From NCBI RefSeq assembly GCF_026262505.1, contig NC_067203.1, positions 13,094,392 through 13,158,391 of the forward strand: 64,000 nt of DNA, written 5' to 3'. Position numbers and translations under genes: made by a program. The notes under the pieces were generated by a model. The model was not told the origin of the DNA and searched no databases. It was given only the letters and a program-made list of their open reading frames with translations. This DNA comes from Trichomonas vaginalis G3. Lineage: Eukaryota; Parabasalia; Trichomonadida; Trichomonadidae. The stretch's first letter is position 1. Each line of letters starts with the position of its first letter. Below are positions 30,326 to 40,684 of this stretch, piece by piece.

Positions 30326-30568
30326 GAAATACGAATTGTATATGAATCCTGAAGATTTTATCATATAAGATTTGTAAAAGAATAACTTTACAAAGTATCG
30401 ATCCTCTCAAAATGATTTATTTGTGAGAAAAAAAAATTTGAGAACCAGAGAGAAAAATTGAGTCATTCGGATCATCTTTATTATTGTGCGTCATTCTTTC
30501 AGAAATTATAGACCAATCAATTTTTGTAAACAGTAAATAAATTTTTTTATTGACTTAGAACAACAGTT

Positions 30569-32080
30569 ATGATCAGTAATTTCCAAGCAGAGGTTACTAG
30601 GATTATCGCTGAGCAATGGAAAAAGATCATGGGTACGTTTTCAGAGACAGAAGTCGATTTTTTACATCAACAAGATCAGAAGATCTTCTCAATTATCACT
30701 GTAGATCACATTAGCAAGAACGGTTATCGAGTTCAATCGCGAGTTGAATCAGCTTTACAGAAAGTCAGCAAATCGGTAGATAAATTTTTGGAAGGAATTG
30801 AAGAAGATCAAATAGAAATTGGTATCAAGAAAGGGAAAATTAGAGCCAAAATTCAATGCCCAGCAGAATATCCATACAAATTCACAGATAATTATCTTAT
30901 GCTTAAATTTTGTAAAAGGGCAACTAAAATCGATTACTTAAACAAGAAAGCACAATATTTGAATGACATGATGGCTCTTCTTGCATTAATAAAGCATTTT
31001 TGTGACGTTGTTCGTGAACAAAAATTTTATTTCAAAGTTACAATCAATAAAGACATGGTAAAGAACTATTTATCGAGTTTTGAAACGGAAGCCGGTGCAG
31101 TTGAATTAAAAAAGAGCATAGAAAAAATGAAATCTTCATTGAAAGGAATTAGGAGATCAAAATCAGTAACTCTCACTACAGTTGAGAATACTATCTTACA
31201 AAAAGCATTAGATATATTTGATACAGATCTAAATTATTTCAAAGATTCCGGATATATCGAAAATATCTTTTGCAGCTATTTGGATACAGATCCAATTGAA
31301 GGAACAAAAAAGGCACTCGGAACGGTCTGCAATCAAGCATTAGAAAAGCCAGAAACTTCAGGTCAAAATATTTTCAAGCTTGCAGAAGTTTTTGCCAATC
31401 AAATTGAGAACAAGGCCAAACAATTCAAACCGATATTGTTTTTGCTCCTTTCCAGAGTTGTTTTCAGTGAAATTTACGAAAATTATTTTTCAGAAAAACT
31501 AATGAACGCAATCAGAGGAATTGGTCGTTATTCTTTATTGCGAAAGTATCCACCCGATTATTTCGGAATCAAGACCACATTTTTACCTCCAAAATTAGTC
31601 AATCTTCCGATTGAGAATTTTCCGAAGTCAAATGAGTACGAAACAGTCATTTCCATCCTCAAATTATTACCTTATCAATATTGTCCAATTGATTTCTGCT
31701 ACTATGCGTACAGTGCCGTTCAAAGAATGGAAGAAATCGCATCCACAATTTCAATTACAGAAAAAGTGAAAAATACCGGCCAAATTGTGGCTTTGAGCGA
31801 CCACGCATTATGCACAGATGATTTAATTGACATTTTGATGATTTTGATGCTAAATGCAGAACCTCCTGACATTGCACCATTATTAAAGGTGTTTGAACCT
31901 TACATTAATGGTCTTATGCTTCCACAACAGTTCATATTTGCATTTATTACGTTCAAAACTGTTTGTGATAAAATTGATGAACTTGATGTTGGAAAATTCG
32001 TTGAAAATGCAAAGGTTAGAGATGCTGCATCATATTCGGAAGATCCTCTTGGTATTTTTAACTTTAAGTCTATCGTCTAA
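30569..32080 (+). CDS. VPS9-like domain protein (possible Rab exchange factor)
   Basis: A 503-residue, mostly helical protein with an ATG start. The C-terminal part, about residues 335-470, resembles a VPS9 domain: LKLLPYQYCPIDFCYYAYSA, then ALSDHALCTDDLIDILMILM, LNAEPPDIAPLLKVFEPYI, and LPQQFIFAFITFKTVCDKI. The D-D-L-x-x-I-L block followed by N-x-P and the F-E-x-Y-I helix is the family's core. The Tyr that follows the Asp block in most VPS9 domains is not obvious here, so activity is uncertain. VPS9 proteins load GTP on Rab5-type GTPases on endosomes. The N-terminal 300 residues are unrecognised. The call is by eye; another helical domain is possible. Confidence 0.5.
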   Translation: MISNFQAEVTRIIAEQWKKIMGTFSETEVDFLHQQDQKIFSIITVDHISKNGYRVQSRVESALQKVSKSVDKFLEGIEEDQIEIGIKKGKIRAKIQCPAEYPYKFTDNYLMLKFCKRATKIDYLNKKAQYLNDMMALLALIKHFCDVVREQKFYFKVTINKDMVKNYLSSFETEAGAVELKKSIEKMKSSLKGIRRSKSVTLTTVENTILQKALDIFDTDLNYFKDSGYIENIFCSYLDTDPIEGTKKALGTVCNQALEKPETSGQNIFKLAEVFANQIENKAKQFKPILFLLLSRVVFSEIYENYFSEKLMNAIRGIGRYSLLRKYPPDYFGIKTTFLPPKLVNLPIENFPKSNEYETVISILKLLPYQYCPIDFCYYAYSAVQRMEEIASTISITEKVKNTGQIVALSDHALCTDDLIDILMILMLNAEPPDIAPLLKVFEPYINGLMLPQQFIFAFITFKTVCDKIDELDVGKFVENAKVRDAASYSEDPLGIFNFKSIV

Positions 32081-32684
32081 TTTCCTTTTTTAATTTTGAT
32101 ATATAGTTTGTGTTTTTGTTATAAATAGATATAAAATCAGAGTTTTGTATGTATAATTCAAAGGATATTTTTATCAATTTTTTTATTTCAAAAAATATTG
32201 ATTAAAAAAACAATATTTATATGAATAACCAAATTGCAATGGCCAATATTGTGGCTATTTACCTTAATGTTTCAGTATTAATCATGAATAAAAAAATGAA
32301 TTTTCTCAAAGTATAGGCGAACCTCCATAAGTTGTAGATATTATTAAAACCTACATAGATTTATAAAGTTTACATATTGTATAAGCTTATTCTTTATATT
32401 TTTGAAAGAAATACTATTTAATTTTATATGCATGAAATGCAAGGTATGTAACACACTATGGCTACAAATATACACACATATCATTCAATTGATAGCAGTA
32501 ATTATAGGAGTTTCATATTAATATTAAATTTTTATTCAGAACATGCTTTAAACGACTAACAATAAACTTATTTTTGGGAGGGCACTCCTCGTAATGAAAT
32601 TATTTTGCGATTAAGTTTGTGATAATTGTAAATCTTGTGTAAGTGTCAAATCAATCACAATCAATCTGCAAGTTGCATATATTA
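32081..32684. other. Intergenic, convergent 3' ends
   Basis: About 600 AT-rich bases between convergent genes. No coding sequence or repeat recognised. Confidence 0.45.
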
Positions 32685-33230
32685 TTACGATTTGACAATC
32701 AGATCGAGTTTATTTAATCCGGTTAAGATTGTATTGAATTGAACAGAAATAAAACCGTTTGATTCTGTTTTAATAATTTCTCTGGAATCTCCACCAGCTA
32801 TTAAATTAAATTGAATGGTTTCTGGCATTGAACCTGTGAACCATGAAGCGAATTTTTGTGTGAATGTTGAAGGTACGCGTGTGAATAAAGGTATGTTAAC
32901 ATCATGAACACCTGGTTGCATAGGAACATAGGCTGCACCATATCCTATGACTGTTTCATTACCAAATGTATTTTCACCATATACTGCAACAATTAACTGA
33001 GGCCAGCCAGAAGGTCTTGGCGCTTGAAATATAATATCGATTGGGTAATTCCATATTGCGACGTTATCTAGATTTGCACGTGCTCCTTGTGTAACACCAT
33101 CATCAATTCCCGAAATAATAGTCCATTCGTGGCCAGCTTGAAAGGCAAACTTGCAGAATAAGTCAGAAGAGTTCTTTACTGTGCAAGAACGTATCTGTCC
33201 TGATACACTGACTGAGAGTTGTGCTGACAT
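32685..33230 (-). CDS. B9D1: B9 domain-containing protein 1 (ciliary transition zone)
   Basis: A 181-residue protein that matches human B9D1 along its length: VSGQIRSCTVKNSSDLFCKF (9-28), the GHEWTIISGIDDGVTQ region, VAIWNYPIDIIFQAPRPSGW (57-76), PQLIVAVYGENTFGNETVIG, YGAAYVPMQPGVHDVNIPLF and FTQKFASWFTG. B9D1 forms the B9 complex with B9D2 and MKS1 at the ciliary transition zone and gates entry of membrane proteins into the flagellum. Trichomonads have flagella with exposed axonemes, so retention fits. A broken partial copy lies at 56778-57013. The start is the ATG at 33230; the protein is complete and slightly shorter than the human one at the C-terminus. Confidence 0.95.
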   Translation of the reverse strand: MSAQLSVSVSGQIRSCTVKNSSDLFCKFAFQAGHEWTIISGIDDGVTQGARANLDNVAIWNYPIDIIFQAPRPSGWPQLIVAVYGENTFGNETVIGYGAAYVPMQPGVHDVNIPLFTRVPSTFTQKFASWFTGSMPETIQFNLIAGGDSREIIKTESNGFISVQFNTILTGLNKLDLIVKS

Positions 33231-33487
33231 ATTTTATAGAATACCGTTAATAATTTTCTAAAGAAGAGATCATTGTTGCACTACATAACTTCGAAGTTGA
33301 CTGCTCAAGCAAAACATTTGTAAGAAACCCAGACCCAGACTTTATAACCATGCAATTGCCTATACATATTTTTTCTTATTTAATATTGAATTTAGATTTC
33401 TAGTTTTTCTTGCTCTTTGAATTGAAGAAAAAAGAAGCACATTAATTATATATATCAATTTTAGTAGGAAATAAACAATAAAATATT

Positions 33488-34987
33488 TTAGAACAAATTC
33501 AAAAGATCATCTTTCTTTGGCTGCGCAGGAGCTTGTTGTTGCTGGTCTTCTTTCTTTTCTTGAGCAGGTGGGGCGTCAATGAAGTCAAATATGATAAGAG
33601 GTTTGTCGTCATCAGCTTGTGATGGTGTCGTATTTTGTGGGGCAGAATTGAAACCAAATGGGTCGAAAATTGGCTTTGTTTGGGCTTGTGGAGCAGTGTT
33701 GAAGCCGAAGAAGTCCACCTCTGATGTACCTGGGTTGGATACCTTCACTGGTGTTGCTGGAATCATCGGAGGTGCATCAATATCTGCAAATGGATCGAAT
33801 GTATCTTCCGATTTCGCCATTGAGGAAGAGGGAACTTCCTCCAACTTTACAAAACCGCCGGCTGATGACTCTGCCTTCTTTTCCTCGAATTCTTCGATGA
33901 CTCCGTTCTTTATCTTTTCGACCTTTGCGTAATCTATCACTGGGACTTTAAAGATGTATGATGCAGTAACAGATCTGTGGTCGGAAAACATGCAAACGCC
34001 TTTTCTGAATGCAATAATTTTTGGCATTTTAGGGAAGTTCTTTTCTTTCGACTTATCAACTGCTAATCTTCTTGGACCTCGCTTAATAAGAATTCTATCT
34101 GTCCAACTTGGCACTCTGTGCTTGGAAGATGTATCGTAAACGTCGCAATTCTTATCAAATTTGTATGTCGGAACAAATACAAGAGGAGGTTCCTTCAAAG
34201 CGCCGATAAGACGGTCTGATTTCATTGAATTGCGAAGTTGATCGAATTCAAGTAGTCTTTCGATGTTTCCTTGTTCGATAAGTTTGCATGTTTCTTCATA
34301 GCTAAGAGTGATACGATAATTCAAGTCGCCAACGAAAATTAAGTAGTCATAAGCTCCTTGAACTGTCTTCAAAAGTTGTCTGACTTGTTCATTTCGTTGT
34401 TGAAGATTTTCTGTATGTGGTGATAAATGGCAAGCTATAACAACAAATCTTGCGCATGACATTGTGCAGTAAAATATAGCTGCTCCTTTGTTGGCAGCCA
34501 TACCATAAACGCCTAATCTGATTGTTTTTACGTGGTGAACGTCTAATTTAGGTTTAGCTTCAATTCTGACAATTACTGCAGCATATACACCACCTAAAGT
34601 ACGTTCTGAGATAACCATGTAGCGTCCTTGTTCTTGGCTGACAGCTTCACCAATAATTTTACTCCATTTATTGGAAACTTCTGTAGATCCGACCATAATA
34701 GACACAATACCCATATCAATCTCTTGAAGAGCAATGAAAATAACGTCAGCTGGTTTATCTCCACATTTGAATGATTGACGAATTTCTTCAATAACCATTG
34801 GATGAGGCTTAACAGATGCGACATTCCAAGTGATCACTGATACATTAACATCTTGAAAGTGAGTAATATTTGGACAATTTGTTGTAACTTGGTCTCGAAG
34901 AACATCCGAAATATATTGGTTTTCTTTCAATGCTTGAGCAGATCCTGATCGTTTCATAAACGTAGAATTGTTGTTTCGACTACTCAT
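33488..34987 (-). CDS. Inositol-polyphosphate 5-phosphatase with endocytic adaptor-binding tail
   Basis: A 499-residue protein. The catalytic domain spans about 45-355: VSVITWNVASV, ALQEIDMG, the ANKGA block, FVGDLNYR (about 216-223) and PSWTDRIL (about 289-296) are the signature motifs, followed by FSDHRSVTASYIF. It should remove the 5-phosphate of PI(4,5)P2 or related lipids on the cytosolic membrane face. The tail (360-499) is disordered and carries two DPF motifs (near 398 and 443), which bind the AP-2 appendage, plus a final DLLNLF that fits a clathrin box. This resembles the layout of synaptojanin and OCRL tails and suggests action in clathrin endocytosis. There is no Sac1 domain. The 2.6-kb palindrome begins 56 bases upstream of its ATG. 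Confidence 0.92.
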   Translation of the reverse strand: MSSRNNNSTFMKRSGSAQALKENQYISDVLRDQVTTNCPNITHFQDVNVSVITWNVASVKPHPMVIEEIRQSFKCGDKPADVIFIALQEIDMGIVSIMVGSTEVSNKWSKIIGEAVSQEQGRYMVISERTLGGVYAAVIVRIEAKPKLDVHHVKTIRLGVYGMAANKGAAIFYCTMSCARFVVIACHLSPHTENLQQRNEQVRQLLKTVQGAYDYLIFVGDLNYRITLSYEETCKLIEQGNIERLLEFDQLRNSMKSDRLIGALKEPPLVFVPTYKFDKNCDVYDTSSKHRVPSWTDRILIKRGPRRLAVDKSKEKNFPKMPKIIAFRKGVCMFSDHRSVTASYIFKVPVIDYAKVEKIKNGVIEEFEEKKAESSAGGFVKLEEVPSSSMAKSEDTFDPFADIDAPPMIPATPVKVSNPGTSEVDFFGFNTAPQAQTKPIFDPFGFNSAPQNTTPSQADDDKPLIIFDFIDAPPAQEKKEDQQQQAPAQPKKDDLLNLF

Positions 34988-35042
34988 TGTTGTTTATTTT
35001 TATCGCTTATTTTTGTCACTTTTGACCAAAAAAACAGCAGTA

Positions 35043-37681
35043 TCTCACTTTTGTGGACAAAATGCAAAAACCTATGAATTTTCCTATTTTAATTTGATAT
35101 TCATAATATATAAGTATTTGTAATGCATATTCTATCTTCTAATTAGTAAAATTACATTGCCCGCCAAAATCAAAAATTTTCTATTGAAAAAATAGCGCCA
35201 AGTCCAAAAGTGTCATTTTCTCATTGAAGACCGCAGCTGGAGTCAATGCCGATTATCCACTTGCTGGGATGCTACACAGCCCTTGATCTGGCCAATCATA
35301 GTGCTGTTCCATCCACATCAGCAAGTGATTTCGGCATCAGATCTCCACTTGGTCTTCCATGAGAGTTCTGCAAGCCAGGAGTGCAATATCTATACAGCCT
35401 TGCTGCTAGGATATAGTAGCTAGGCTGCGTAGATATTGCGCTCCTATGGATATTAGTTATACGTTATTATCCGCATGGGCTCATACTGCCATCCTCTGGT
35501 TCCCGAAGGGCCAAGGATTATGTAATTACTCGAATTGGGCAAGGTTCTTCCGAGATCTCTCATTCAAGGAGATATCTCGGAAGAATTTTGCCCTAAAGTA
35601 CTCTAATTACTGTTCCCTAGTTTCTAAAGAGCTAGGAATTTTGTAATTAATCGAATAAGGCAGGATTTTTCCGAAGTCTCTCATTTGATGAGAGGCCTCG
35701 GGAAAATCCTGCCTTAAGGTAATATACTTGTAGTCTTTGGTCTTTTATAGGCCAAAGACTGTAAAATTACTTGAATAGAGCAATGTTCTTCCGAGGCCTC
35801 TCAATCGAATGAGAGACTTGGGAAGAACATTGCACTAATGTAAAGTATGTGTGGTACTTGGCCAGCAAGGAGCGAGAGAACTTGTCTGTAATTCGTTTAT
35901 GCTGAAGTTTTCTGAAGTTTTTTCCTAATTTGAAAAAAATTCAGAAAACTTCAGCATAAGTTAATGCTGTTGTGGTTCTCTAGCTCTTTGCCGGCCAGAG
36001 ATCGAATAAAAAGTTTATTGGGTGAGTAGGCTCGATCCATGCCTACCCACTACAAATATACGTTATTTTTTTTATTTGCTATGAGGAAATAGTTTTTCAT
36101 TTTTATAATACTATATGTTTTACTACTTCATAAATTGTTTATTTTCTTATTAAAACCTAATTTTTCCGTGTGATTCGGAATCTATGCATTCCAAAAATGC
36201 GTTTTCCGCTCTCAGAACGTGAAAATATGCACTACATGAGGAGATAAAGAGATTTCTTATGTTTCTATTTTTTCGAATTTTTCAATCTTGATCAAAACTC
36301 GAAAATAAGCAGATATTCTAATAGAGTACATAAAATAACATACATCTGTAATATTGGAATTTTCGAAAAATCTCCAAAAAAATCATGGTTCGAAAATTTC
36401 GAAATTAAAAAGTACATTTTTCGCGGAGAAAAAAAGAAAAACGCATTTTTTTGGAATTTTGGTGAGAAAGAATCTTCTTTATCTCCTCATGTAGTGCATA
36501 TTTTCACGTTCTGAGAGCGGAAAACGCATTTTTGGAATGCATAGATTCCGAATCACACGGAAAAATTAGGTTTTAATAAGAAAATAAACAATTTATGAAG
36601 TAGTAAAACATATAGTATTATAAAAATGAAAAACTATTTCCTCATAGCAAATAAAAAAAATAACGTATATTTGTAGTGGGTAGGCATGGATCGAGCCTAC
36701 TCACCCAATAAACTTTTTATTCGATCTCTGGCCGGCAAAGAGCTAGAGAACCACAACAGCATTAACTTATGCTGAAGTTTTCTGAATTTTTTTCAAATTG
36801 AAAAAACTTCAGAAAACTTCAGCATAAACGAATTACAGACAAGTTCTCTCGCTCCTTGCTGGCCAAGTACCACACATACTTTACATTAGTGCAATGTTCT
36901 TCCCAAGTCTCTCATTCGATTGAGAGGCCTCGGAAGAACATTGCTCTATTCAAGTAATTTTACAGTCTTTGGCCTATAAAAGACCAAAGACTACAAGTAT
37001 ATTACCTTAAGGCAGGATTTTCCCGAGGCCTCTCATCAAATGAGAGACTTCGGAAAAATCCTGCCTTATTCGATTAATTACAAAATTCCTAGCTCTTTAG
37101 AAACTAGGGAACAGTAATTAGAGTACTTTAGGGCAAAATTCTTCCGAGATATCTCCTTGAATGAGAGATCTCGGAAGAACCTTGCCCAATTCGAGTAATT
37201 ACATAATCCTTGGCCCTTCGGGAACCAGAGGATGGCAGTATGAGCCCATGCGGATAATAACGTATAACTAATATCCATAGGAGCGCAATATCTACGCAGC
37301 CTAGCTACTATATCCTAGCAGCAAGGCTGTATAGATATTGCACTCCTGGCTTGCAGAACTCTCATGGAAGACCAAGTGGAGATCTGATGCCGAAATCACT
37401 TGCTGATGTGGATGGAACAGCACTATGATTGGCCAGATCAAGGGCTGTGTAGCATCCCAGCAAGTGGATAATCGGCATTGACTCCAGCTGCGGTCTTCAA
37501 TGAGAAAATGACACTTTTGGACTTGGCGCTATTTTTTCAATAGAAAATTTTTGATTTTGGCGGGCAATGTAATTTTACTAATTAGAAGATAGAATATGCA
37601 TTACAAATACTTATATATTATGAATATCAAATTAAAATAGGAAAATTCATAGGTTTTTGCATTTTGTCCACAAAAGTGAGA
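35043..37681. repeat. 2.64-kb near-perfect palindrome built of nested hairpins
   Basis: The left arm (35043-36250) and right arm (36476-37681) are inverted copies that match almost base for base; spacer about 225 bases. Small differences exist, for example two bases near 35929 in the left arm, so the arms are not one read counted twice. Each arm is itself a string of hairpins: 35226-35357, 35378-35444, three diverged units with starts at 35522, 35643 and 35761, and 35899-35961. Ends read TCTCACTTTTGTGGAC. The flanks (CAGCAGTA and CAGCCATT) are only partly alike, so no clean target duplication. Two identical 66-codon ORFs, one per arm, are mirror by-products. It resembles a fold-back element with long compound inverted ends. 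Confidence 0.9.
35522..35840. repeat. Three tandem hairpin units inside the left palindrome arm
   Basis: Units of about 120 bases begin with GTAATTACTCGAA (35522), GTAATTAATCGAA (35643) and GTAAAATTACTTGAA (35761). Each contains a hairpin whose stem is a TTCTTCCGAG-type arm, a CTCTCAT half-turn and the inverted arm: 35536-35592, 35657-35715 and 35776-35835. The sequence between units has its own small stems, for example TTTGGTCTTTTATAGGCCAAA. The same three units occur inverted in the right arm at about 36886-37202. Confidence 0.8.
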
Positions 37682-37841
37682 CAGCCATTTTGAGCTTGAA
37701 AATATCAAAATTCAAAAAATTATGTTTCAATTTTTTTAGCTATGCTTCTATCTAAGCAAAGACATGAGTTAAAGAAAAATATAATACAAATTCTATTACA
37801 CAGATACCATACAAACAAATACAATTTAATCAAATTAAAAA

Positions 37842-38789
37842 TTAAACGCTTAATGAAGCAAATTTCTTCTGAAGCTCGGCAAGTTCACGCAAAGTCTGCT
37901 TATGTGCTTCTTGTTCAGCTTTCAGCTTGATCTTAAGTGACTCTCGTTTCCTCATAAGATTTTGTGCTTTTCCAAGGAGTTTTTTAAGCTTCTTTTGCGA
38001 CATCTCATGCGCTTGTTGAGCGGAAATATTTGATGGTGCAGGGTCTAAGCCAGCCTTTAGTCTTGCAATCTGCTTATCTAATTCCTCTTGAAGCATTTTC
38101 GTTGCTTCTTCCTCTTGCTCCCTAGCTAGTTTGAACTCAGCACTCTTCTTCAAGAACATTGTTTCATATTGTGCTTTCAGATTTTCAACTTCTAAACGGA
38201 ATTTCTCTGTTTGATCCATCCTTGATCGACTCATTTCCATTGTTGTTTGAGCGTTAAATGTGTATTGAAGTCTTTTCTCCAATTCAATTTCTTTTTCTTT
38301 CTTAATCTGCTCAAGTCTATCATGTACAAGTTTTTGGCGCTCATATGACTTAACAGAAGATCTGTTAGCTCTTATTGCTTCATCAACCCTTGAAAGCTTC
38401 TGCGCAAGGGAAAGATTATCTGTTTGAGTTTCAACTGTATGATATTCGCCAGTTTTATTCTTGATTCCAACAAGAGTTTCTAATATGGATGATTTAACAT
38501 TTGATATATGAGACATTCTTAAAATATCTGGTTCGTTCATTTTATGAAAACCTGATTCTTCAATGAAAACGTTATATGAATTTTTCAACCCGTGTCTTTG
38601 CATGTATTCTGAAATAATGTTGCATAATAATTCGGATTTTAGCGTATGTTGAAAAGGTTCAAATGAAAAATCTCGATTTGCAGATGAAAATTTGTGAATT
38701 GCAAATCTGAGCTGGGATCTATAAGATTGAACAAATCCTTCATTTGATAATTTAGCAAATATCCTGTTGACAAACTCATTTTGCTCCAT
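37842..38789 (-). CDS. OFD1-like LisH coiled-coil protein
   Basis: I start at ATG 38789 (MEQNEFVNRIFAKLSNEGFV); the open frame extends 20 codons to a TTG. Product 315 residues. The N-terminus matches the TOF/LisH region of the OFD1/FOP family: FAKLSNEGFVQSYRSQLRFA, then LCNIISEYMQRHGLKNSY with NVFIEESG (LisH, about 53-80), spaced as in human OFD1. Residues about 140-310 are a long coiled coil (QKLSRVDEAIRANRSS, LVHDRLEQIKKEKEIELEKR, KKLKKLLGKAQNLMRKRE). OFD1 sits at the distal centriole and is needed for distal appendages and ciliogenesis; human OFD1 is about three times longer. FOPNL/FOR20 and other LisH centriolar proteins are alternatives. Together with B9D1 it points to basal-body functions. 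Confidence 0.6.
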   Translation of the reverse strand: MEQNEFVNRIFAKLSNEGFVQSYRSQLRFAIHKFSSANRDFSFEPFQHTLKSELLCNIISEYMQRHGLKNSYNVFIEESGFHKMNEPDILRMSHISNVKSSILETLVGIKNKTGEYHTVETQTDNLSLAQKLSRVDEAIRANRSSVKSYERQKLVHDRLEQIKKEKEIELEKRLQYTFNAQTTMEMSRSRMDQTEKFRLEVENLKAQYETMFLKKSAEFKLAREQEEEATKMLQEELDKQIARLKAGLDPAPSNISAQQAHEMSQKKLKKLLGKAQNLMRKRESLKIKLKAEQEAHKQTLRELAELQKKFASLSV

Positions 38790-39027
38790 GAAGATTTGCA
38801 AAATTAAACGTCTATTTTTAGAATATTCAAAATTCAAAAGGAATATCAAATCAAGCTACTCACAAAACCAACTATCAAAAACAACAAAAATTACTCTATT
38901 CAGAAGAATTATGAAAAATTTCGAATATATTTTTCCTTCAAACCTTCTATTTCGGATAGGAATCATAAACTTAAAAAGTCAAAAAGAATGTATTGATAAA
39001 AGAAAATATATACAAACAAATTTATTA

Positions 39028-40242
39028 TTATTTCACATAATCAATAAATGAAACATCTTTCTCAGGCTGGGGCCATTTTCCGTTCTTCAAACAATATACA
39101 CCAGCTTTTATAGCATCAATTGTAAGATCAATATCACAATCAAAGCAGTCGTAATTGGAGCCAGGATTAGTAAAATAAACGAGTTTGATATCTAAAGAAA
39201 GAATGAAAGAAACAACTGAATAATCAAACATATCGGCCGCTGCTATTGTTACAACAGTTCCAGGACTCATAAATAATGATTTGATGCAGTTACTTCCTTT
39301 AGGAGAGAATAAAAATTTTATAGAAGGAAATATCTTTGAATAATCAGCTATTGAACCTTTTGGATCTTCTAGAACTTCGAAATTTATGTCAGTTATTTGC
39401 TCTTTGACTTTTTTTACAACTTCATCAAAATTTTCAATATATCTATCATATGATTTTTTTCTGTTCATCAGGACGTATCTTGTTGGAACAATATCCTTTA
39501 TATCAAAGCAATCTTTAAGCTTGTCTATCAACATTTGAATAGGTAATCCGAAGTGAGAATTATGTGGTCTTGGATCTACGGCAACTGCAAGTTTTTGGGC
39601 ATGAACCCATTCACTTTTTTCGATGTATATATATTTATATACCCCAACAGCTACTAGATATTCTTCCCCAAATTTTCTGCAGCCTTCAGGAATGATTAAA
39701 ACACCTTCTTCAAGAAAATCTTTTGGCATTAACATTAATGGACTCAAAAAATCATGCATAAAGTGACCAAAATTAATTGAATTCATGTGACCAGATACAT
39801 AAGCCTTGTCACATTCATAAACTACAGGTCCACTCCTAAATTTACGAATCCAATCAGGACCCGTTTCTAAAGGTGGACAAATAACTCTGGAATTGATGGC
39901 AAATTCGCCATTAAGTGTTGCGTAAGCATCTTTGTATATTGCAATTTTACATTTTAAACAGTTAATACTATCAATTAATTTTTTTTGGCCAAAATTTGGC
40001 AGTATCATATAATGATTAAAGTATTTATGTTGCTTTATTTCTTCTGAGTGCTTTAAAAAACAATATAAATTCCCAATTCTCGGTTTTTCGAATGATAAAT
40101 TGAAAGAAATTAATTGATCAATATATTCTTGATGCAGACCTTCGTCTATTCCTGATATTTTGAGTTTTGATATGTTTTCTTTTTCTAATTCTAAACAGGG
40201 ACCAATATGAACTATATCTAGACACACGACATTTGTTTTCAT
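39028..40242 (-). CDS. GT61-family (DUF563) glycosyltransferase, second copy
   Basis: From ATG 40242 the product has 404 residues (MKTNVVCLDIVHIGPCLELE). Blocks shared with the gene at 4579-5793: VSGHMNSINFGHFMHDFLSP followed by LMLMPKDF, YVLMNRKKSYDRYIENFDEV, and SPKGSNCIKSLFMSPGTVV. The end IDLTIDAIKAGVYCLKNGKW parallels ISLTIKMIEIGLRCVNDKKW. The frame stays open for 25 codons upstream of this ATG and there encodes a hydrophobic, signal-like segment (YYFISFSFFLVAHAVH), but no ATG precedes it before a stop. Either the protein uses the internal ATG and lacks a signal, or the original start codon was lost or misread. Sugar donor and acceptor are unknown. Confidence 0.75.
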   Translation of the reverse strand: MKTNVVCLDIVHIGPCLELEKENISKLKISGIDEGLHQEYIDQLISFNLSFEKPRIGNLYCFLKHSEEIKQHKYFNHYMILPNFGQKKLIDSINCLKCKIAIYKDAYATLNGEFAINSRVICPPLETGPDWIRKFRSGPVVYECDKAYVSGHMNSINFGHFMHDFLSPLMLMPKDFLEEGVLIIPEGCRKFGEEYLVAVGVYKYIYIEKSEWVHAQKLAVAVDPRPHNSHFGLPIQMLIDKLKDCFDIKDIVPTRYVLMNRKKSYDRYIENFDEVVKKVKEQITDINFEVLEDPKGSIADYSKIFPSIKFLFSPKGSNCIKSLFMSPGTVVTIAAADMFDYSVVSFILSLDIKLVYFTNPGSNYDCFDCDIDLTIDAIKAGVYCLKNGKWPQPEKDVSFIDYVK

Positions 40243-40684
40243 TGTGTGCACTGCATGCGCAACTAGGAAGAAAGAAAAAGAAATGAAATAGTATGTAAAT
40301 TCTAATGACCTAGCCAAAAGTGAAATACAAGATAGAAAAAATAAAAAATTGACTTATTTTCGAAAAAAAATTTCTCTACAACAAGTCAAAAGGAAAACTT
40401 ATATGAGTTTCAACAAATCTTTGAGATATATCTATAAAACTAGAGTGACTCCTATATGTTGATAGTCTTTGTCATTGTTATATTAATAGAAACTAATATA
40501 GAATTATCAGGAACATTTACATATGTGAATAGTCAATAAGCAAGTTCATGTAGTAAAGAATGTACTTCTCTATCAGCTACTATATGTTTACACTTACAAA
40601 CAAAAACAATTTCATAACCAGCAGGAGTTTTGTTACTTTCTATATATGTAGCTCGAACAACTAATAGATGGGCTCAGTAGATGA

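Noticed and set aside
35446-35646. 66-residue ORF, identical to one on the opposite strand at 37078-37278
   Set aside because: Both lie in mirrored hairpin DNA of the palindrome arms; identity follows from the inverted repeat and the frame spans stem sequences, so it is not evidence of a gene.
35043-37681. Palindrome as an assembly artefact
   Set aside because: The arms differ at several bases and have different unique flanks, so simple double use of one read is unlikely, though long reads are still needed.
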